DNA of 64,000 bases from Mesorhizobium sp. AR07 (GCF_024746815.1 NZ_CP080525.1:2728001-2792000), one strand, 5' to 3'. Shown: positions 1 through 8,898, counted from the first letter of the stretch. Notes: generated from the letters alone by a model not told the origin. Made by a program: numbers and translations.

Positions 1-2
1 TG

Positions 3-1697
3 TTCGGCGCGCTCGAGGGCGCCTTCCGCGACGTGCCGCCGTCACGCATCGGCGGCGCCATCATGATCACCGATGGCCAGGTGCATGACGCCCCAGCCGG
101 AGCGCCCGATTTCAACGCCCCGCTGCATGCCTTGATCACTGGCAACGACCACGAGAAGGATCGCCGCATCCGCTTCGAGAACGCGCCGCGCTTCGGCCTG
201 GTCGGCAAGCCGCTCGACATGACCTACCGCGTCATCTCGACGGAAAACGAGACCGGCCCGGTCGACGTGCGCGTCTCGGTCAATGGCGAGCAGGTCGCTG
301 TCGAGCATGCCATCGTCGGCCAGGCGATGCCGCTGCAGGTGACCATTCCAGGCGCCGGCCGCAACATCGTCGAGCTCGCCATCGACCGCGAACCGGGCGA
401 ACTGACCGACACCAACAACCGCGCCGTCGCGCTCATCGACGGCATCCGCGAAAACCTGCGCGTGCTGCTCGTCTCCGGCGAGCCGCATGCGGGCGAGCGC
501 ACCTGGCGCAATCTGTTGAAATCCGACGCCTCGGTCGACCTCGTCCATTTCACCATTCTGCGGCCGCCGGAAAAGCAGGACGGCACGCCGATCAACGAAT
601 TGTCGCTGATCGCTTTCCCGACCCGCGAACTGTTCGTCGAGAAGATCAAGGATTTCGACCTCATCATCTTCGACCGCTACCAGCATCGCGACGTGCTGCC
701 GATCCTCTATTACGACTACATCTCCGAATATGTCCAAAAGGGCGGCGCGCTGCTGATCGCGGCCGGTCCCGAATATGCCGGCGAAAGCTCGATCGCGCGC
801 ACGCCGCTGATGTCGGCCTTGCCGGCGATGCCGACCGGCGAGGTGGTCGACAAGGCCTTCTATCCGCGCCTTACCGATCTCGGCCAGCGCCACCCGGTGA
901 CGCGCGGGCTCGACGGTTCGGCCACCGAGCCGCCGCACTGGAGCCGCTGGTTCCGCACCATCGGCGTGCAGAATCCCGAAGGCGAAGTGGTTATGAAGGG
1001 CGCAGACAACCGGCCGCTGCTGCTGCTCGACCGCAAGGGAGAAGGCCGCGTCGGCATGCTTCTGTCCGACCAGGGCTGGCTGTGGGCGCGCGGCTTCGAG
1101 GGCGGTGGCCCGCATGTCCAGCTTTACCGGCGCATCGCCCACTGGCTGATGAAGGAGCCCGAACTCGAGGAGGAGCGGCTGACCGCCGATGGCCGCGGCA
1201 TGGTGCTGGAAATCCGCCGCCAGACGATGGCCGACGATCCCGGCCCCGCGCAGATCATCACCCCGTCGGGCAAGACCTTGAGTGTCAAGCTCGACAAATC
1301 CGAGCCTGGCGTCTTCCTTGGCAGCGTCGAGACCAAAGAGATTGGCCTCTACCAGGTCGCCAATGGCGACCTCACCGCGCTCGCCCATGTCGGACCGGTC
1401 AATGCGCCGGAATTCACCGATGTCGTCTCCACCGAGGACCGCCTGAAGGCGCCGGCGCAAGCCACCGGCGGCAGTGTGCGGCGGCTGGCCTCGACGCCCG
1501 GTAGCGATGTGACGCTGCCCTCCATCGTCCCCGTGCGCTCGTCCGGCGAAGCCTCCGGCAGCGACTGGATCGGCCTGCGCACGACGGACGACAGCGTGCT
1601 CAAGGCCGTCTCGCGCGTGCCGCTGTTCGGCGGCTTCCTCGGCCTCGGCCTGCTGCTCCTGGCCATGGGTTCGATGTGGTACCGCGAGGGACGGTAG
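3..1697 (+). CDS. Membrane protein with GATase-like domain, 5' end outside window
   Basis: The reading frame is open to the left edge of the window, so only the C-terminal part (about 564 residues) is present. The visible part begins in a segment that reads like the end of a VWA-type domain (GGAIMITDGQVHD), continues into a beta-rich region, then a glutamine-amidotransferase-like fold (LLVSGEPHAGERTWRNLL; GGALLIAAGPEY), and ends with one membrane helix near the C-terminus (PLFGGFLGLGLLLLAMGSMW) followed by a short basic tail. Large membrane proteins of this kind usually sit beside MoxR ATPase, DUF58 and DUF4159 genes in Rhizobiales; those would lie to the left and cannot be seen. The function is unknown; a role in envelope maintenance is only a guess. 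Confidence 0.8.
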   Translation, partial: FGALEGAFRDVPPSRIGGAIMITDGQVHDAPAGAPDFNAPLHALITGNDHEKDRRIRFENAPRFGLVGKPLDMTYRVISTENETGPVDVRVSVNGEQVAVEHAIVGQAMPLQVTIPGAGRNIVELAIDREPGELTDTNNRAVALIDGIRENLRVLLVSGEPHAGERTWRNLLKSDASVDLVHFTILRPPEKQDGTPINELSLIAFPTRELFVEKIKDFDLIIFDRYQHRDVLPILYYDYISEYVQKGGALLIAAGPEYAGESSIARTPLMSALPAMPTGEVVDKAFYPRLTDLGQRHPVTRGLDGSATEPPHWSRWFRTIGVQNPEGEVVMKGADNRPLLLLDRKGEGRVGMLLSDQGWLWARGFEGGGPHVQLYRRIAHWLMKEPELEEERLTADGRGMVLEIRRQTMADDPGPAQIITPSGKTLSVKLDKSEPGVFLGSVETKEIGLYQVANGDLTALAHVGPVNAPEFTDVVSTEDRLKAPAQATGGSVRRLASTPGSDVTLPSIVPVRSSGEASGSDWIGLRTTDDSVLKAVSRVPLFGGFLGLGLLLLAMGSMWYREGR

Positions 1698-1743
1698 CTG
1701 CGCTCTGTCCTTCTCCACAAGGGGAGAAGGAAAAAGCGCAGCT
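1697..1743. terminator. Long hairpin between convergent genes
   Basis: Outer arms AGCTGCGCT (1697-1705) and AGCGCAGCT (1735-1743) enclose a second stem, CCTTCTCC (1709-1716) with GGAGAAGG (1723-1730), followed by AAAAA. It lies between the convergent membrane-protein gene and clpS. On the minus strand a T-run precedes the inner stem, so it probably terminates plus-strand and minus-strand transcription. The inner stem resembles a trimmed copy of the CCTTCTCCCC repeat seen at 16841 and 17321. Confidence 0.6.
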
Positions 1744-1746
1744 GCC

Positions 1747-2046
1747 CTACTCCTCCGGCTCGGTCGTGAACAGCAGCGGGTAGCCCTTGGCCTTGCCGGC
1801 ATCGGTGGCGCGTGTCGCCTTGGTCTCGGCGACGTCCTTGACGGCGACGACGCAGACGCCACGCCGATGCGCGGTGATCATCACCCGGTGCGCCTGGTCT
1901 TCGCTGAGCTTGAATTCGCCCTTCAGCACCGTCACCACGAATTCGCGCGGCGTGAAATCATCATTGATGAGGATGACCTTGTGGAGCTTCGGCCGTTCGG
2001 TTTGCGGCTTGACCTGGACGCGCGGTTTTGTGGTGATTTCAGGCAT
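1747..2046 (-). CDS. clpS: ClpS adaptor of the ClpAP protease
   Basis: This 99-residue protein is a ClpS adaptor. It hands N-degron substrates to the ClpA N-domain and so redirects ClpAP proteolysis in the cytoplasm. The family signature is clear: HKVILINDDFTPREFV, where NDD and the following T/E form the N-end binding pocket, then a helix ending in AHRRGVCVVAV. The short N-terminal tail (TTKPRVQVKPQTERPKL) fits the second rhizobial paralogue usually called ClpS2. No clpA lies next to it. An AT-rich palindromic repeat starts 15 nt upstream of the start codon. Confidence 0.93.
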   Translation of the reverse strand: MPEITTKPRVQVKPQTERPKLHKVILINDDFTPREFVVTVLKGEFKLSEDQAHRVMITAHRRGVCVVAVKDVAETKATRATDAGKAKGYPLLFTTEPEE

Positions 2047-2060
2047 CGGAACCGACAGTT

Positions 2061-2110
2061 AGAGCAATTCCAGGAAAAGTGTGTAGCGGTTTTCCGTCCG
2101 GAATTGCGTT
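2061..2110 (+). repeat. Palindromic intergenic repeat, family A, copy 1
   Basis: Arms GCAATTCC (2064-2071) and GGAATTGC (2100-2107) enclose a GAAAAG/TTTTCC core. The first 22 nt after the leading A's match the reverse strand of the copy at 9825-9897. It lies directly upstream of clpS, so it may sit in its 5' untranslated region or promoter. Confidence 0.7.
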
Positions 2111-2251
2111 AAAACAAAGAAGCTCTGGCGTAAGCGACCCGGCTCGCATTCTGGCATCGGCGAAGGCGGCCGTCTATTTTGATCGGCGCGCGAAACCGGT
2201 GTCCGGCGGGCGCCGCCATTCACAACTATGTGGGAAAGTGTCGGTCGCCGT

Positions 2252-2617
2252 TCAACGGCCGTGGCGGCCGAAGATACGGCGGCTGGGAACCTGCCGCGCT
2301 GATGTGGCGGACGGCAGATCTGGCCGGGCGCGATTTCCGCTTGCATCCGCCCGGCGTTCCAGCCACGCCGCGATCGGCCACGCGACGGCGCAGGTCAGCG
2401 TCGCGCCGGTGAGCAGGATCAGCAGCCAGGTCTGTGCCGGCGTGATGTAGTCCCAGTTGGTGGAAATCTCCGGTGCGAACAGCGAAGGCTCGGTGCGGCC
2501 GCTCGCGGGATCCGGCACCGGGCTGGCAGTGAACAGGATCAGCACCCTGGCGACGCCGGTGGCGACGAGGCCGCCGAGCACCAGCGAGCGCAGAATGGAC
2601 GAAAGCCGCTTCTTCAT
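2252..2617 (-). CDS. Small two-helix membrane protein, unknown
   Basis: The 121-residue product has a basic start (MKKRLSSILR), a first hydrophobic helix at about residues 10-32 and a second at about 63-86 (WLLILLTGATLTCAVAW), then a polar basic tail rich in Arg. The segment between the helices would be periplasmic. I do not recognise a family. The tail overlaps no other gene and is oddly basic, so the true end of the conserved part may be near residue 95. It is monocistronic; the next gene, on the same strand, starts 465 nt upstream. Confidence 0.55.
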   Translation of the reverse strand: MKKRLSSILRSLVLGGLVATGVARVLILFTASPVPDPASGRTEPSLFAPEISTNWDYITPAQTWLLILLTGATLTCAVAWPIAAWLERRADASGNRARPDLPSATSARQVPSRRIFGRHGR

Positions 2618-2764
2618 GCGGATGTCCTACACGGCCGGCATTGCAAACGGGTTAAACTCGGTCGAGGCGGAAGCTGCCGGCGCGAGGCTTCGGCCAAACA
2701 TCGGTAGGTCCCATCCGTCCGTTTCATCGCCGATATCAGGGCCTTCTACGGTTTGGACAGGAAG

Positions 2765-2800
2765 AAGGCCGCTCCAGCCGAAACCAGCTGGAGCGGCCTT
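2765..2800. terminator. Strong hairpin terminator
   Basis: A perfect 14-bp stem, AAGGCCGCTCCAGC (2765-2778) with GCTGGAGCGGCCTT (2787-2800), with an 8-nt loop. It lies just downstream of the minus-strand gene that ends at 2834. On that strand the stem is followed by CTTCCTGTCC, a modest pyrimidine tail. Confidence 0.75.
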
Positions 2801-2833
2801 GTCACGAGGCAGGCGCCTTATGCCGGACCTGGA

Positions 2834-3082
2834 TTAAGCCTTCGGGGCAACCTTCTTGACGGCCTTCTTAGCAGCCTTCTTGTGCTTCTTGACCTTCTTG
2901 ACGACCTTCTTCGGAGCAGCCTTCATCGGAGCGGCGGCAGCCGGAGCGGCAGCAGCCGGAGCGGTGGTGGTCGTCGAAGCAGCCGGAGCAGCGGTCGTGG
3001 TGGCAGCGGCATTGCCGAGAGCCGGCATCGCGAAAGCGAGAGCGACGGCGAGACCGGTGGCGGAGAGGATGGACTTTTTCAT
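2834..3082 (-). CDS. Secreted Ala/Lys-rich small protein
   Basis: This 82-residue protein begins with a standard Sec signal peptide (MKKSILSATGLAVALAFAMP, cleavage likely after the GNA/AAA region). The rest is low complexity: an Ala/Thr/Pro stretch, then a Lys-rich tail with KKVVKKVKKHKKAAKKAVKK. The mature protein would be strongly positive, like the histone-H1-like tails of other Ala/Lys-rich proteins but exported. A good ribosome site (AAGGAAA) precedes the start and a strong terminator follows the stop. Binding to lipopolysaccharide or other envelope polyanions is a guess; no function is known to me. Confidence 0.75.
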   Translation of the reverse strand: MKKSILSATGLAVALAFAMPALGNAAATTTAAPAASTTTTAPAAAAPAAAAPMKAAPKKVVKKVKKHKKAAKKAVKKVAPKA

Positions 3083-3120
3083 GGCTTCGTTTCCTTTTTA
3101 TGCGGTCGAATTTTCGAGTG

Positions 3121-3420
3121 TCACTGATCCGGATCGTTCGGTGTCACTCCAAGCAGCTTCAAAGCGTTGGCGAGCATCCGGATGCCCTGTGCCTGTTTCT
3201 TGGCAGCACAGTACCGGTTACCCTTTCTCTGAAGTGCCTTTGCCGCGGTGACCTGCGTTGCCGCGGCATGGGTTTCGAGGGCTTCATCAAATTGGTGGCT
3301 GAGATTGGCGCACCGTTCGCTCCGGGTGAGCGGCGCCTTTGCGTCCGATTGTCCGACAGCGGCAGCGACCAGGCAAATGCCCAGTAACCCACCCAACAAA
3401 CTGATCGACAACCTTGGCAT
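3121..3420 (-). CDS. Small secreted protein with paired cysteines, unknown
   Basis: I chose the internal Met at 3420 because it begins a signal peptide (MPRLSISLLGGLLGICLVAA, ending near GQSDA), giving 99 residues. The longer frame to 3588 adds a stretch with no features. The mature part is about 75 residues with two Cys (ERCANLSHQF and RYCAAKKQAQ) in a helical, Ala-rich context, so one disulfide is plausible. The pattern resembles small periplasmic proteins common in Mesorhizobium, but I cannot name a family. Confidence 0.65.
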   Translation of the reverse strand: MPRLSISLLGGLLGICLVAAAVGQSDAKAPLTRSERCANLSHQFDEALETHAAATQVTAAKALQRKGNRYCAAKKQAQGIRMLANALKLLGVTPNDPDQ

Positions 3421-3612
3421 CGGTTTTTCCGTAAACCCGGAGACTAGCGTCGCAGCCGATGACCTGACCGCCACGAGACCACTTATGCCTTTGAATTTTT
3501 TCACGAGTTTTTCTGAACTGTAGAATTTTGTTTCTGGATTGTGTCTGAGAAAGCCGGTGGGAACCCCATCATCGCCACTGGCCAACATATGGCCTGAATT
3601 CTATCGTGTGGG

Positions 3613-4371
3613 TTGCGACAGAAGGGCTTGGCAATCAACAATGACAGTGCTGCAGTGAAATCCGACGCACACATACTGATCGTCGACGACGACAAAGGCA
3701 TCCGCGACCTGCTGCAGGAATTCTTCCAGAAGCGAGGCCTTCACACATCGGTTGCCGCCGACGGCATCGAAATGGAGACCATTCTGCGTCGCGCGCAGGT
3801 GGACCTCATCGTCCTCGACGTGATGCTGCCCGGCAAGAGCGGGCTGGAACTGTGCCGCGACCTTCGCGCCCAGTATTCGACGCCGATCATCATGCTGACC
3901 GCCGTCACCGAGACCACCGACCGCGTGGTCGGCCTGGAGATGGGCGCCGACGACTATGTGCCCAAACCGTTCGACCCGCGCGAACTTCTGGCGCGTATCC
4001 GCGCCGTGCTGAGGCGTAATGGCGCCGCCGAGCCGAAGCGCGCCACCACCAAGCAGATCTACCGGTTCGCCGGCTGGACGATGGACTGTTCGCGGCGCCG
4101 GCTGATCGCGCCCGACGATGTCAGGGTCGAGCTGACCATGGCGGAATTCAACCTGCTGCAGACCTTCGTCAAGAGCGCGCAGCGCGTACTGACGCGCGAC
4201 CAGTTGATTGAACTGTCCGGCGGCGACAGCGACTATTCCTTCGACCGCAGTATCGACATCCTGGTCAGCCGGTTGCGGCGCAAGATGGAAGACGACCCCA
4301 AGACACCCAAGCTGATCCTGACCGTGCGCAGCGGCGGCTATCAGTTCCTGCCCGAGACGACTTCCGAATGA
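3613..4371 (+). CDS. OmpR-family response regulator
   Basis: An N-terminal receiver domain (HILIVDDDKGIRDLL, phospho-acceptor Asp in VDLIVLDVMLPG, Lys in DDYVPKPFDPREL) is followed by an OmpR/PhoB winged helix (TMAEFNLLQTFVK ... VLTRDQLIEL ... RSIDILVSRLRRKMEDD). It is the cytoplasmic partner of the histidine kinase that follows, with which it overlaps by four bases (ATGA). The start is uncertain: TTG at 3613, TTG at 3628 and GTG at 3655 are all possible and none has a strong ribosome site. Family resemblance is to OmpR/FeuP-like regulators; the target genes are unknown. Confidence 0.9.
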   Translation: MRQKGLAINNDSAAVKSDAHILIVDDDKGIRDLLQEFFQKRGLHTSVAADGIEMETILRRAQVDLIVLDVMLPGKSGLELCRDLRAQYSTPIIMLTAVTETTDRVVGLEMGADDYVPKPFDPRELLARIRAVLRRNGAAEPKRATTKQIYRFAGWTMDCSRRRLIAPDDVRVELTMAEFNLLQTFVKSAQRVLTRDQLIELSGGDSDYSFDRSIDILVSRLRRKMEDDPKTPKLILTVRSGGYQFLPETTSE

Positions 4372-5774
4372 GACGCTTCCTGCCGCAGACCTTGCCCGTC
4401 TGGGTGCTGCTGATCGTCATTGCCGGCCTGCTGATCAGCCAGGTTGCGACCCTCTACATCGTCTCGCGCGACCGCGCCGTCGCCAATGACGAGGTCGACC
4501 TCTACCGGCTCAACGACCGCGCTTACTCGCTGGTGCAACTGATGCACAACGCCGCACCCGAGCAGCGCAAGGCGACGGCGACCGGCCTGTTCAATTCCAC
4601 CTACGCGCTCACCGTCTCGGACACGCCCGCGGTCACCTCTTCGATTGCCGGCGACGATGAACTGGCCGAACTCGAAGACATCCTCGTCGGCCGGCTGTCG
4701 AAGTTCGGCATCACCGATGCGCGGGTCCGGCGCGATCCGGCGACGCGCGAGGCCGATGACGCCAGCGGCGCGGCGCCGGGACCCGATATCGGCCAGGTCG
4801 AGCGTGACCTTCTGGTGCTGGCAGCCGACTTTGCCCAGAGCGACAAATTGACGGCGTCGCTGCGTTTCGCCGACGGCCAATGGCTGAATTTCACCGAGCC
4901 GAACACCCCGGTCGGTCCGATCCTGAGCTTCGACAGCCTGCCGCTCTACTCGCTGATCGCCGGGCTGGTGGTGGTCATGTCGATCTGGTCGCTGCGCCGG
5001 CTGACAGCGCCCTACCGGATGATGGAAACCGCCGTGAACCGGATCGGCAACGACCTGAAGAGCCCGCCGATCGCCGAGTCGGGCAGCCGCGAGGTGCGTG
5101 CCGCGGCGAAGGCGATCAACGCCATGCAGGCCAGGTTGCGCGAATATGTCGAGGACCGCGAACATCTTGCGGCGGCATTGGCGCATGATCTGCGCACGCC
5201 GATCACGCGGATGCGCCTGCGCCTGGAGCTCTTGCGCAAATCGGCGGTTCGCGAGGCGCTGGCGCACGATCTCGCCGATGTCGAAAGCATCGCCAGTTCG
5301 GTGATCGACTTCGCCACCTTCGAGGTGACCGAGGAAAAGAGCGAACGCATCGACTTCTGGTCGCTCGTGGAATCGATCGCCGACGGCTATGACGACGCTT
5401 CGTTCGACGACGACACGAGATCGCGCGGCCTGATCTGCATGGCGCGACCGGTCGCGCTCAGGCGCTGCGTCACCAATCTGGTGCAGAACGCGATCACCTA
5501 CGGCAAGAGGGCGCATCTTTCCCTGCGCCGCTCGGAAAACATGATCCTGCTCACCATCCGCGACGAAGGGCCAGGAATACCGCAGGCGCAGATCGACGCC
5601 GTGTTCGGCTCTTTCGTGCGTCTCGAACAGTCACGCAACCGCCAGACCGGTGGCCTCGGCCTCGGCCTGACCATTGCCCGCAACATCGCGCGTGCCGCCG
5701 GCGGCGAGGTCCGTCTGTCCAACAACCCGGGCGGCGGCCTGCTGACCGAACTGCGGCTGCCGCTGGCGGCCTGA
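4368..5774 (+). CDS. EnvZ-type sensor histidine kinase
   Basis: The 468-residue protein has a membrane helix at about residues 10-31, a periplasmic sensor of about 160 residues, and a second helix at about 195-213. A HAMP domain follows, with an H-box in which the phospho-accepting His is residue 273 (ALAHDLRTPITRMR). The ATPase domain has an N-box (LVQNAITYGKRA), G1 (IRDEGPGIP) and G2 (TGGLGLGLTIARNI). It would phosphorylate the overlapping upstream regulator. The sensor region has no domain I recognise, so the signal is unknown. Confidence 0.92.
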   Translation: MRRFLPQTLPVWVLLIVIAGLLISQVATLYIVSRDRAVANDEVDLYRLNDRAYSLVQLMHNAAPEQRKATATGLFNSTYALTVSDTPAVTSSIAGDDELAELEDILVGRLSKFGITDARVRRDPATREADDASGAAPGPDIGQVERDLLVLAADFAQSDKLTASLRFADGQWLNFTEPNTPVGPILSFDSLPLYSLIAGLVVVMSIWSLRRLTAPYRMMETAVNRIGNDLKSPPIAESGSREVRAAAKAINAMQARLREYVEDREHLAAALAHDLRTPITRMRLRLELLRKSAVREALAHDLADVESIASSVIDFATFEVTEEKSERIDFWSLVESIADGYDDASFDDDTRSRGLICMARPVALRRCVTNLVQNAITYGKRAHLSLRRSENMILLTIRDEGPGIPQAQIDAVFGSFVRLEQSRNRQTGGLGLGLTIARNIARAAGGEVRLSNNPGGGLLTELRLPLAA

Positions 5775-5798
5775 CGCGCCTAGCCTCGCAGGCGGACC

Positions 5799-6980
5799 TT
5801 ACCGCCGCAGCACCGCGCTCAGCACGTCGCGGATGCCGATGGCGCCGACGAAGCGGGACTGGTCGTCGAAAAGCGCCACCGGTGCGGTTTGCGAACGATG
5901 CATGGCCAGCATCACGGTTTTCAGCGAGGTGCCGGGATTGGCCCAGAACACCTGCGCCGCTTCCTCCGACTGGCCCTCGACATCGGCACACGACACCCAC
6001 ACCGCCGGCTTGCCGTCGCGTTCGGCCGCGGCCACCAGCCCGTGCTCGTCGATCTTGAAGCGCGTCGTCTTGCGCCGGTCCAGCCATACCCAGCCATTGT
6101 CGCCGTGATCCAGGTCGCGGTGGTCGCGCATGACGTTCCAGGCGGTTAGCACCGACAGCGGATTCACATTGGCGATGAAGTCGCGCACATAGTCGTTGGC
6201 GGGCCGCAGCACGATGTCTTCCGGCGCGCCGGTCTGCACGATGCGCCCGCCCTCCATGATGGTGATGTGGCTGCCGATCTTCAGCGCCTCCTCGAGATCG
6301 TGGCTGACGAAGATGATGGTCTTCTTCAGCTTGGCCTGCAGCTGCAGCAACTCGTCCTGCAGCTTGGTGCGGATCAGCGGGTCGAGCGCCGAGAACGGCT
6401 CGTCCATCAACAGGATCGGCGCCTCGGTGGCGAAGGCGCGGGCCAGGCCGACGCGCTGCTGCATGCCGCCTGACAGTTCATGCGCGTATTTCTTCGACCA
6501 CTGGTCGAGATTGACCAGCTGGAGCTGGCGCTGGACGCGTTCCTTGCGCTCGGCTTCCGGCACACCGGCAAGTTCGAGGCCGAGGCCGACATTCTCCTCC
6601 ACCGTGCGCCACGGCAACAGGCCGAACTGCTGGAACACCATTGCCACCTGCTTCTGGCGCAGACGCCGCAAGGTGGCCTGGTCACAGGTGACGACATCGA
6701 CGATCTTGTCGCCGTCCTTGACCAGCACCTGGCCGCGCGACACCACGTTCAGCCGGTTGACGGCGCGCAGCAGTGTCGACTTGCCGGAACCGGAAAGGCC
6801 CATCAGCACGGAAATCTCGCCCTCGTTCACGGTCAGGCTGGCGTCGGCGCAGCCGAGCACATTGCCTGTCTTCTCGAGGATCTCCGCACGGGTTGCGCCG
6901 GCGTCGATCATCGCCAGCGAGCCGGCCTGGTCGGCGCCGAAGACGATATCGACGTTCTTGAAATCGACGGCGACGGTCAT
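5799..6980 (-). CDS. choV: Choline ABC transporter ATPase ChoV
   Basis: This ATPase belongs to the ProV/OpuAA/ChoV group. Walker A is GLSGSGKST, the Q-loop FQQFGLLPW, the signature LSGGMQQR, Walker B ILLMDEPFSALD and the switch His VSHD. The C-terminal 110 residues form a CBS-like regulatory region typical of this subgroup. It is the last gene of the choX-choW-choV unit; its start overlaps the choW stop (ATGA) and is preceded by GGAGG. The assignment to choline rather than glycine betaine rests on the adjacent ChoX. Confidence 0.9.
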   Translation of the reverse strand: MTVAVDFKNVDIVFGADQAGSLAMIDAGATRAEILEKTGNVLGCADASLTVNEGEISVLMGLSGSGKSTLLRAVNRLNVVSRGQVLVKDGDKIVDVVTCDQATLRRLRQKQVAMVFQQFGLLPWRTVEENVGLGLELAGVPEAERKERVQRQLQLVNLDQWSKKYAHELSGGMQQRVGLARAFATEAPILLMDEPFSALDPLIRTKLQDELLQLQAKLKKTIIFVSHDLEEALKIGSHITIMEGGRIVQTGAPEDIVLRPANDYVRDFIANVNPLSVLTAWNVMRDHRDLDHGDNGWVWLDRRKTTRFKIDEHGLVAAAERDGKPAVWVSCADVEGQSEEAAQVFWANPGTSLKTVMLAMHRSQTAPVALFDDQSRFVGAIGIRDVLSAVLRR

Positions 6981-7831
6981 TTCTTGCCTCCAACGCCAAT
7001 GCGGGTCATGCGGTCGAGGACGATGGCCAGCACCACGATTGCCAAGCCAGCCTCAAGCCCGAGATCGATGCGGCGCGAGCCGAGCGCTCGGTTGATCTCG
7101 GTGCCGAGGCCGCCGGCGCCGATCAGCGCCGCGAACACCACCATCGACAGCGACAGCATGATCGACTGCGTCAGGCCGGCCATGATGGTGGGCAGCGCCG
7201 AGGGCAATTCCACCTTCCACAACAACTGGCTTCTGGTGGCGCCGAACGCCTCGCCGGCCTCGATGATCGACTTCGGCACCGAGACGACGCCGAGATGGGT
7301 GAGCCGGACCGCGGTCGGGATGACGAAGATGATGGTGACGATCAGGCCGGGCGCGTTGCCGAGGCCGAACAGCGTCAGAACCGGGATCAGATAGACGAAG
7401 GTCGGCAGCGTCTGCATCAGGTCGAGCACCGGCAGCATGATCCGATAGACCTTTGGCTTGTGCGCGGCCCAGATGCCGAGCGGCACGCCGATCGCCATCG
7501 CCATGGCGGCGGCCGCGACGACCAGCACCAGCGTCTGCACCGTCTGCTTCCACAGGTTCTGGTTGATGATGAAGATCAGGCCGAGAAAGACACCGATGGC
7601 AAGCGGCCGCGAGCGCTGCAGCAGCCAGGCGATGGCGGCGATGACAAGCGCAAGCAGCACAGGCGGCACCATCAGCAGGATGCCGACCAGCCCGTCGAGC
7701 AGGAAATTGAGGCCATTCGAAAAAGCCCTGAACACAGTATCGAAATTGTCGGTGAGAAAGCCGAAGAACGCCTTTCCCCAGGCGCCGATCGGAATCTTGT
7801 GATCGACCATGAATTGCGAAATCGGATCCAT
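6977..7831 (-). CDS. choW: Choline ABC transporter permease ChoW
   Basis: This ProW-like integral membrane permease has 284 residues and about six helices. It carries the EAA loop for contact with ChoV (IEAGEAFGATRSQLLWKVELPSALP, of which the core is EAFGATRSQLLWKVELP). I chose the ATG at 7831 because GAGAGGGG stands just upstream; an in-frame Met six codons earlier has no such site. The gene follows choX on the minus strand after about 130 nt that hold a terminator-like hairpin. Confidence 0.9.
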   Translation of the reverse strand: MDPISQFMVDHKIPIGAWGKAFFGFLTDNFDTVFRAFSNGLNFLLDGLVGILLMVPPVLLALVIAAIAWLLQRSRPLAIGVFLGLIFIINQNLWKQTVQTLVLVVAAAAMAMAIGVPLGIWAAHKPKVYRIMLPVLDLMQTLPTFVYLIPVLTLFGLGNAPGLIVTIIFVIPTAVRLTHLGVVSVPKSIIEAGEAFGATRSQLLWKVELPSALPTIMAGLTQSIMLSLSMVVFAALIGAGGLGTEINRALGSRRIDLGLEAGLAIVVLAIVLDRMTRIGVGGKK

Positions 7832-7905
7832 ATCGCCCCTCTCATGCACGAGACCGCCCTGCCCTCGGCCTCTCCTGTCGTCATCTTGTCACAGGATATG
7901 AAAAA

Positions 7906-7931
7906 GGGCAGCCTTTTCTAAATGGCTGCCC
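7906..7931 (-). terminator. Intrinsic terminator between choX and choW
   Basis: On the minus strand GGGCAGCC (7931-7924) pairs with GGCTGCCC (7913-7906) and is followed by TTTTT. It lies within the presumed cho operon, just after choX. Such a site would let the binding protein be made in excess over the permease and ATPase. Confidence 0.7.
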
Positions 7932-7962
7932 TCATTTCGGTCATACCGAAATCGAAGTCGGC

Positions 7963-8898
7963 TCAGCTTCCGAGCGCGGTCTTGACCGCCGCCGCGGCGT
8001 CGCCGCCATCGAAGGTGGTCACGCCGGCGATCCACGGCTTGACCGCGTCCGGATTCTTCTTCAGCCAGTCGGACGCCACCGTGTTGGCGTCGCCACCCTT
8101 GAGGATCGCGTCCATCATCTGGCCTTCCATGCCCAGATTGAACTTCAGATTGGCGATGAACTTGCCGGCATTCGGGCACTCCGTGGTGTAGCCCTTGCGC
8201 ACATTGGTAAAGACGGTGGCAGCCCCGAAGCCGCTGTCGCCCATGCCGTCGAGATAGGTGATCTTCATGGCGCCCATCACCGGATGAGGTGTCCAGCCGA
8301 GGAAGGCGATCCACTCATTGTTCTTCATCGACTGCTCGGCCTGCGTCAGCATGCCGGCTTCCGAGGACTCGACCAATTCGAAACCCGCGAGATTGTCCTT
8401 CGGGTTCTTGATCATGTCGAGGATGATGCGGTTGCCGTCATTGCCGGCCTCGATGCCATAGATCTTGCCGTTGAATTTGTCCTTGAACTTGCCGATATCG
8501 GTCAGCGACTTGACGCCGGCATCCGCGACATAGGTCGGCACCACGATACCGTAGCCGGCGCCGGTCAGATTCGTGCTGATCGTCTCGACCGAACCGTCGG
8601 CCGTGTAATCCTTGATGTCGTTGGTCATCGACGGCATCCAGTTACCGAGGAAGACATCAAGATCCTTGTTTTTCAGCGACGCCATGGTCACCGGCACCGA
8701 CAGCTGGATCGTTTGCGGCGCGTAGCCGAGCGCGGTCAGCAGGACGGAAGCGACGCCGGTCGTCGCCTGGATGTCGGTCCAGCCGACATCGGAGAGGCGC
8801 ACCGCCTTGCAGCTTGCCGGATCACCGGCGAAGGCAGCGCTCGTGGACAAAAAAGCCGCCAGGCCGAGGCCGGCGACGAAGGAATTCATACGCGACAT
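7963..8898 (-). CDS. choX: Periplasmic choline-binding protein ChoX
   Basis: This is an OpuAC/ProX-type substrate-binding protein of 311 residues with a signal peptide (FVAGLGLAAFLSTSAAFA). Residues expected to make the aromatic box that holds the quaternary ammonium are visible: VGWTDIQ, FLGNWMPSM, AGYGIVVPTY and FLGWTPHPV. These match the ChoX family known from Sinorhizobium. I chose the start at 8898 (MSRMNS) because the 32 codons upstream of it look like untranslated leader. It delivers choline to ChoWV for use as osmoprotectant precursor or carbon source. Confidence 0.92.
   Translation of the reverse strand: MSRMNSFVAGLGLAAFLSTSAAFAGDPASCKAVRLSDVGWTDIQATTGVASVLLTALGYAPQTIQLSVPVTMASLKNKDLDVFLGNWMPSMTNDIKDYTADGSVETISTNLTGAGYGIVVPTYVADAGVKSLTDIGKFKDKFNGKIYGIEAGNDGNRIILDMIKNPKDNLAGFELVESSEAGMLTQAEQSMKNNEWIAFLGWTPHPVMGAMKITYLDGMGDSGFGAATVFTNVRKGYTTECPNAGKFIANLKFNLGMEGQMMDAILKGGDANTVASDWLKKNPDAVKPWIAGVTTFDGGDAAAAVKTALGS

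Noticed and set aside
42..1862. A 606-residue minus-strand open frame
   Set aside because: It lies opposite the membrane-protein gene and clpS, has an Arg/Ala/Gly/His-biased composition and no domain. It is a GC-rich shadow.
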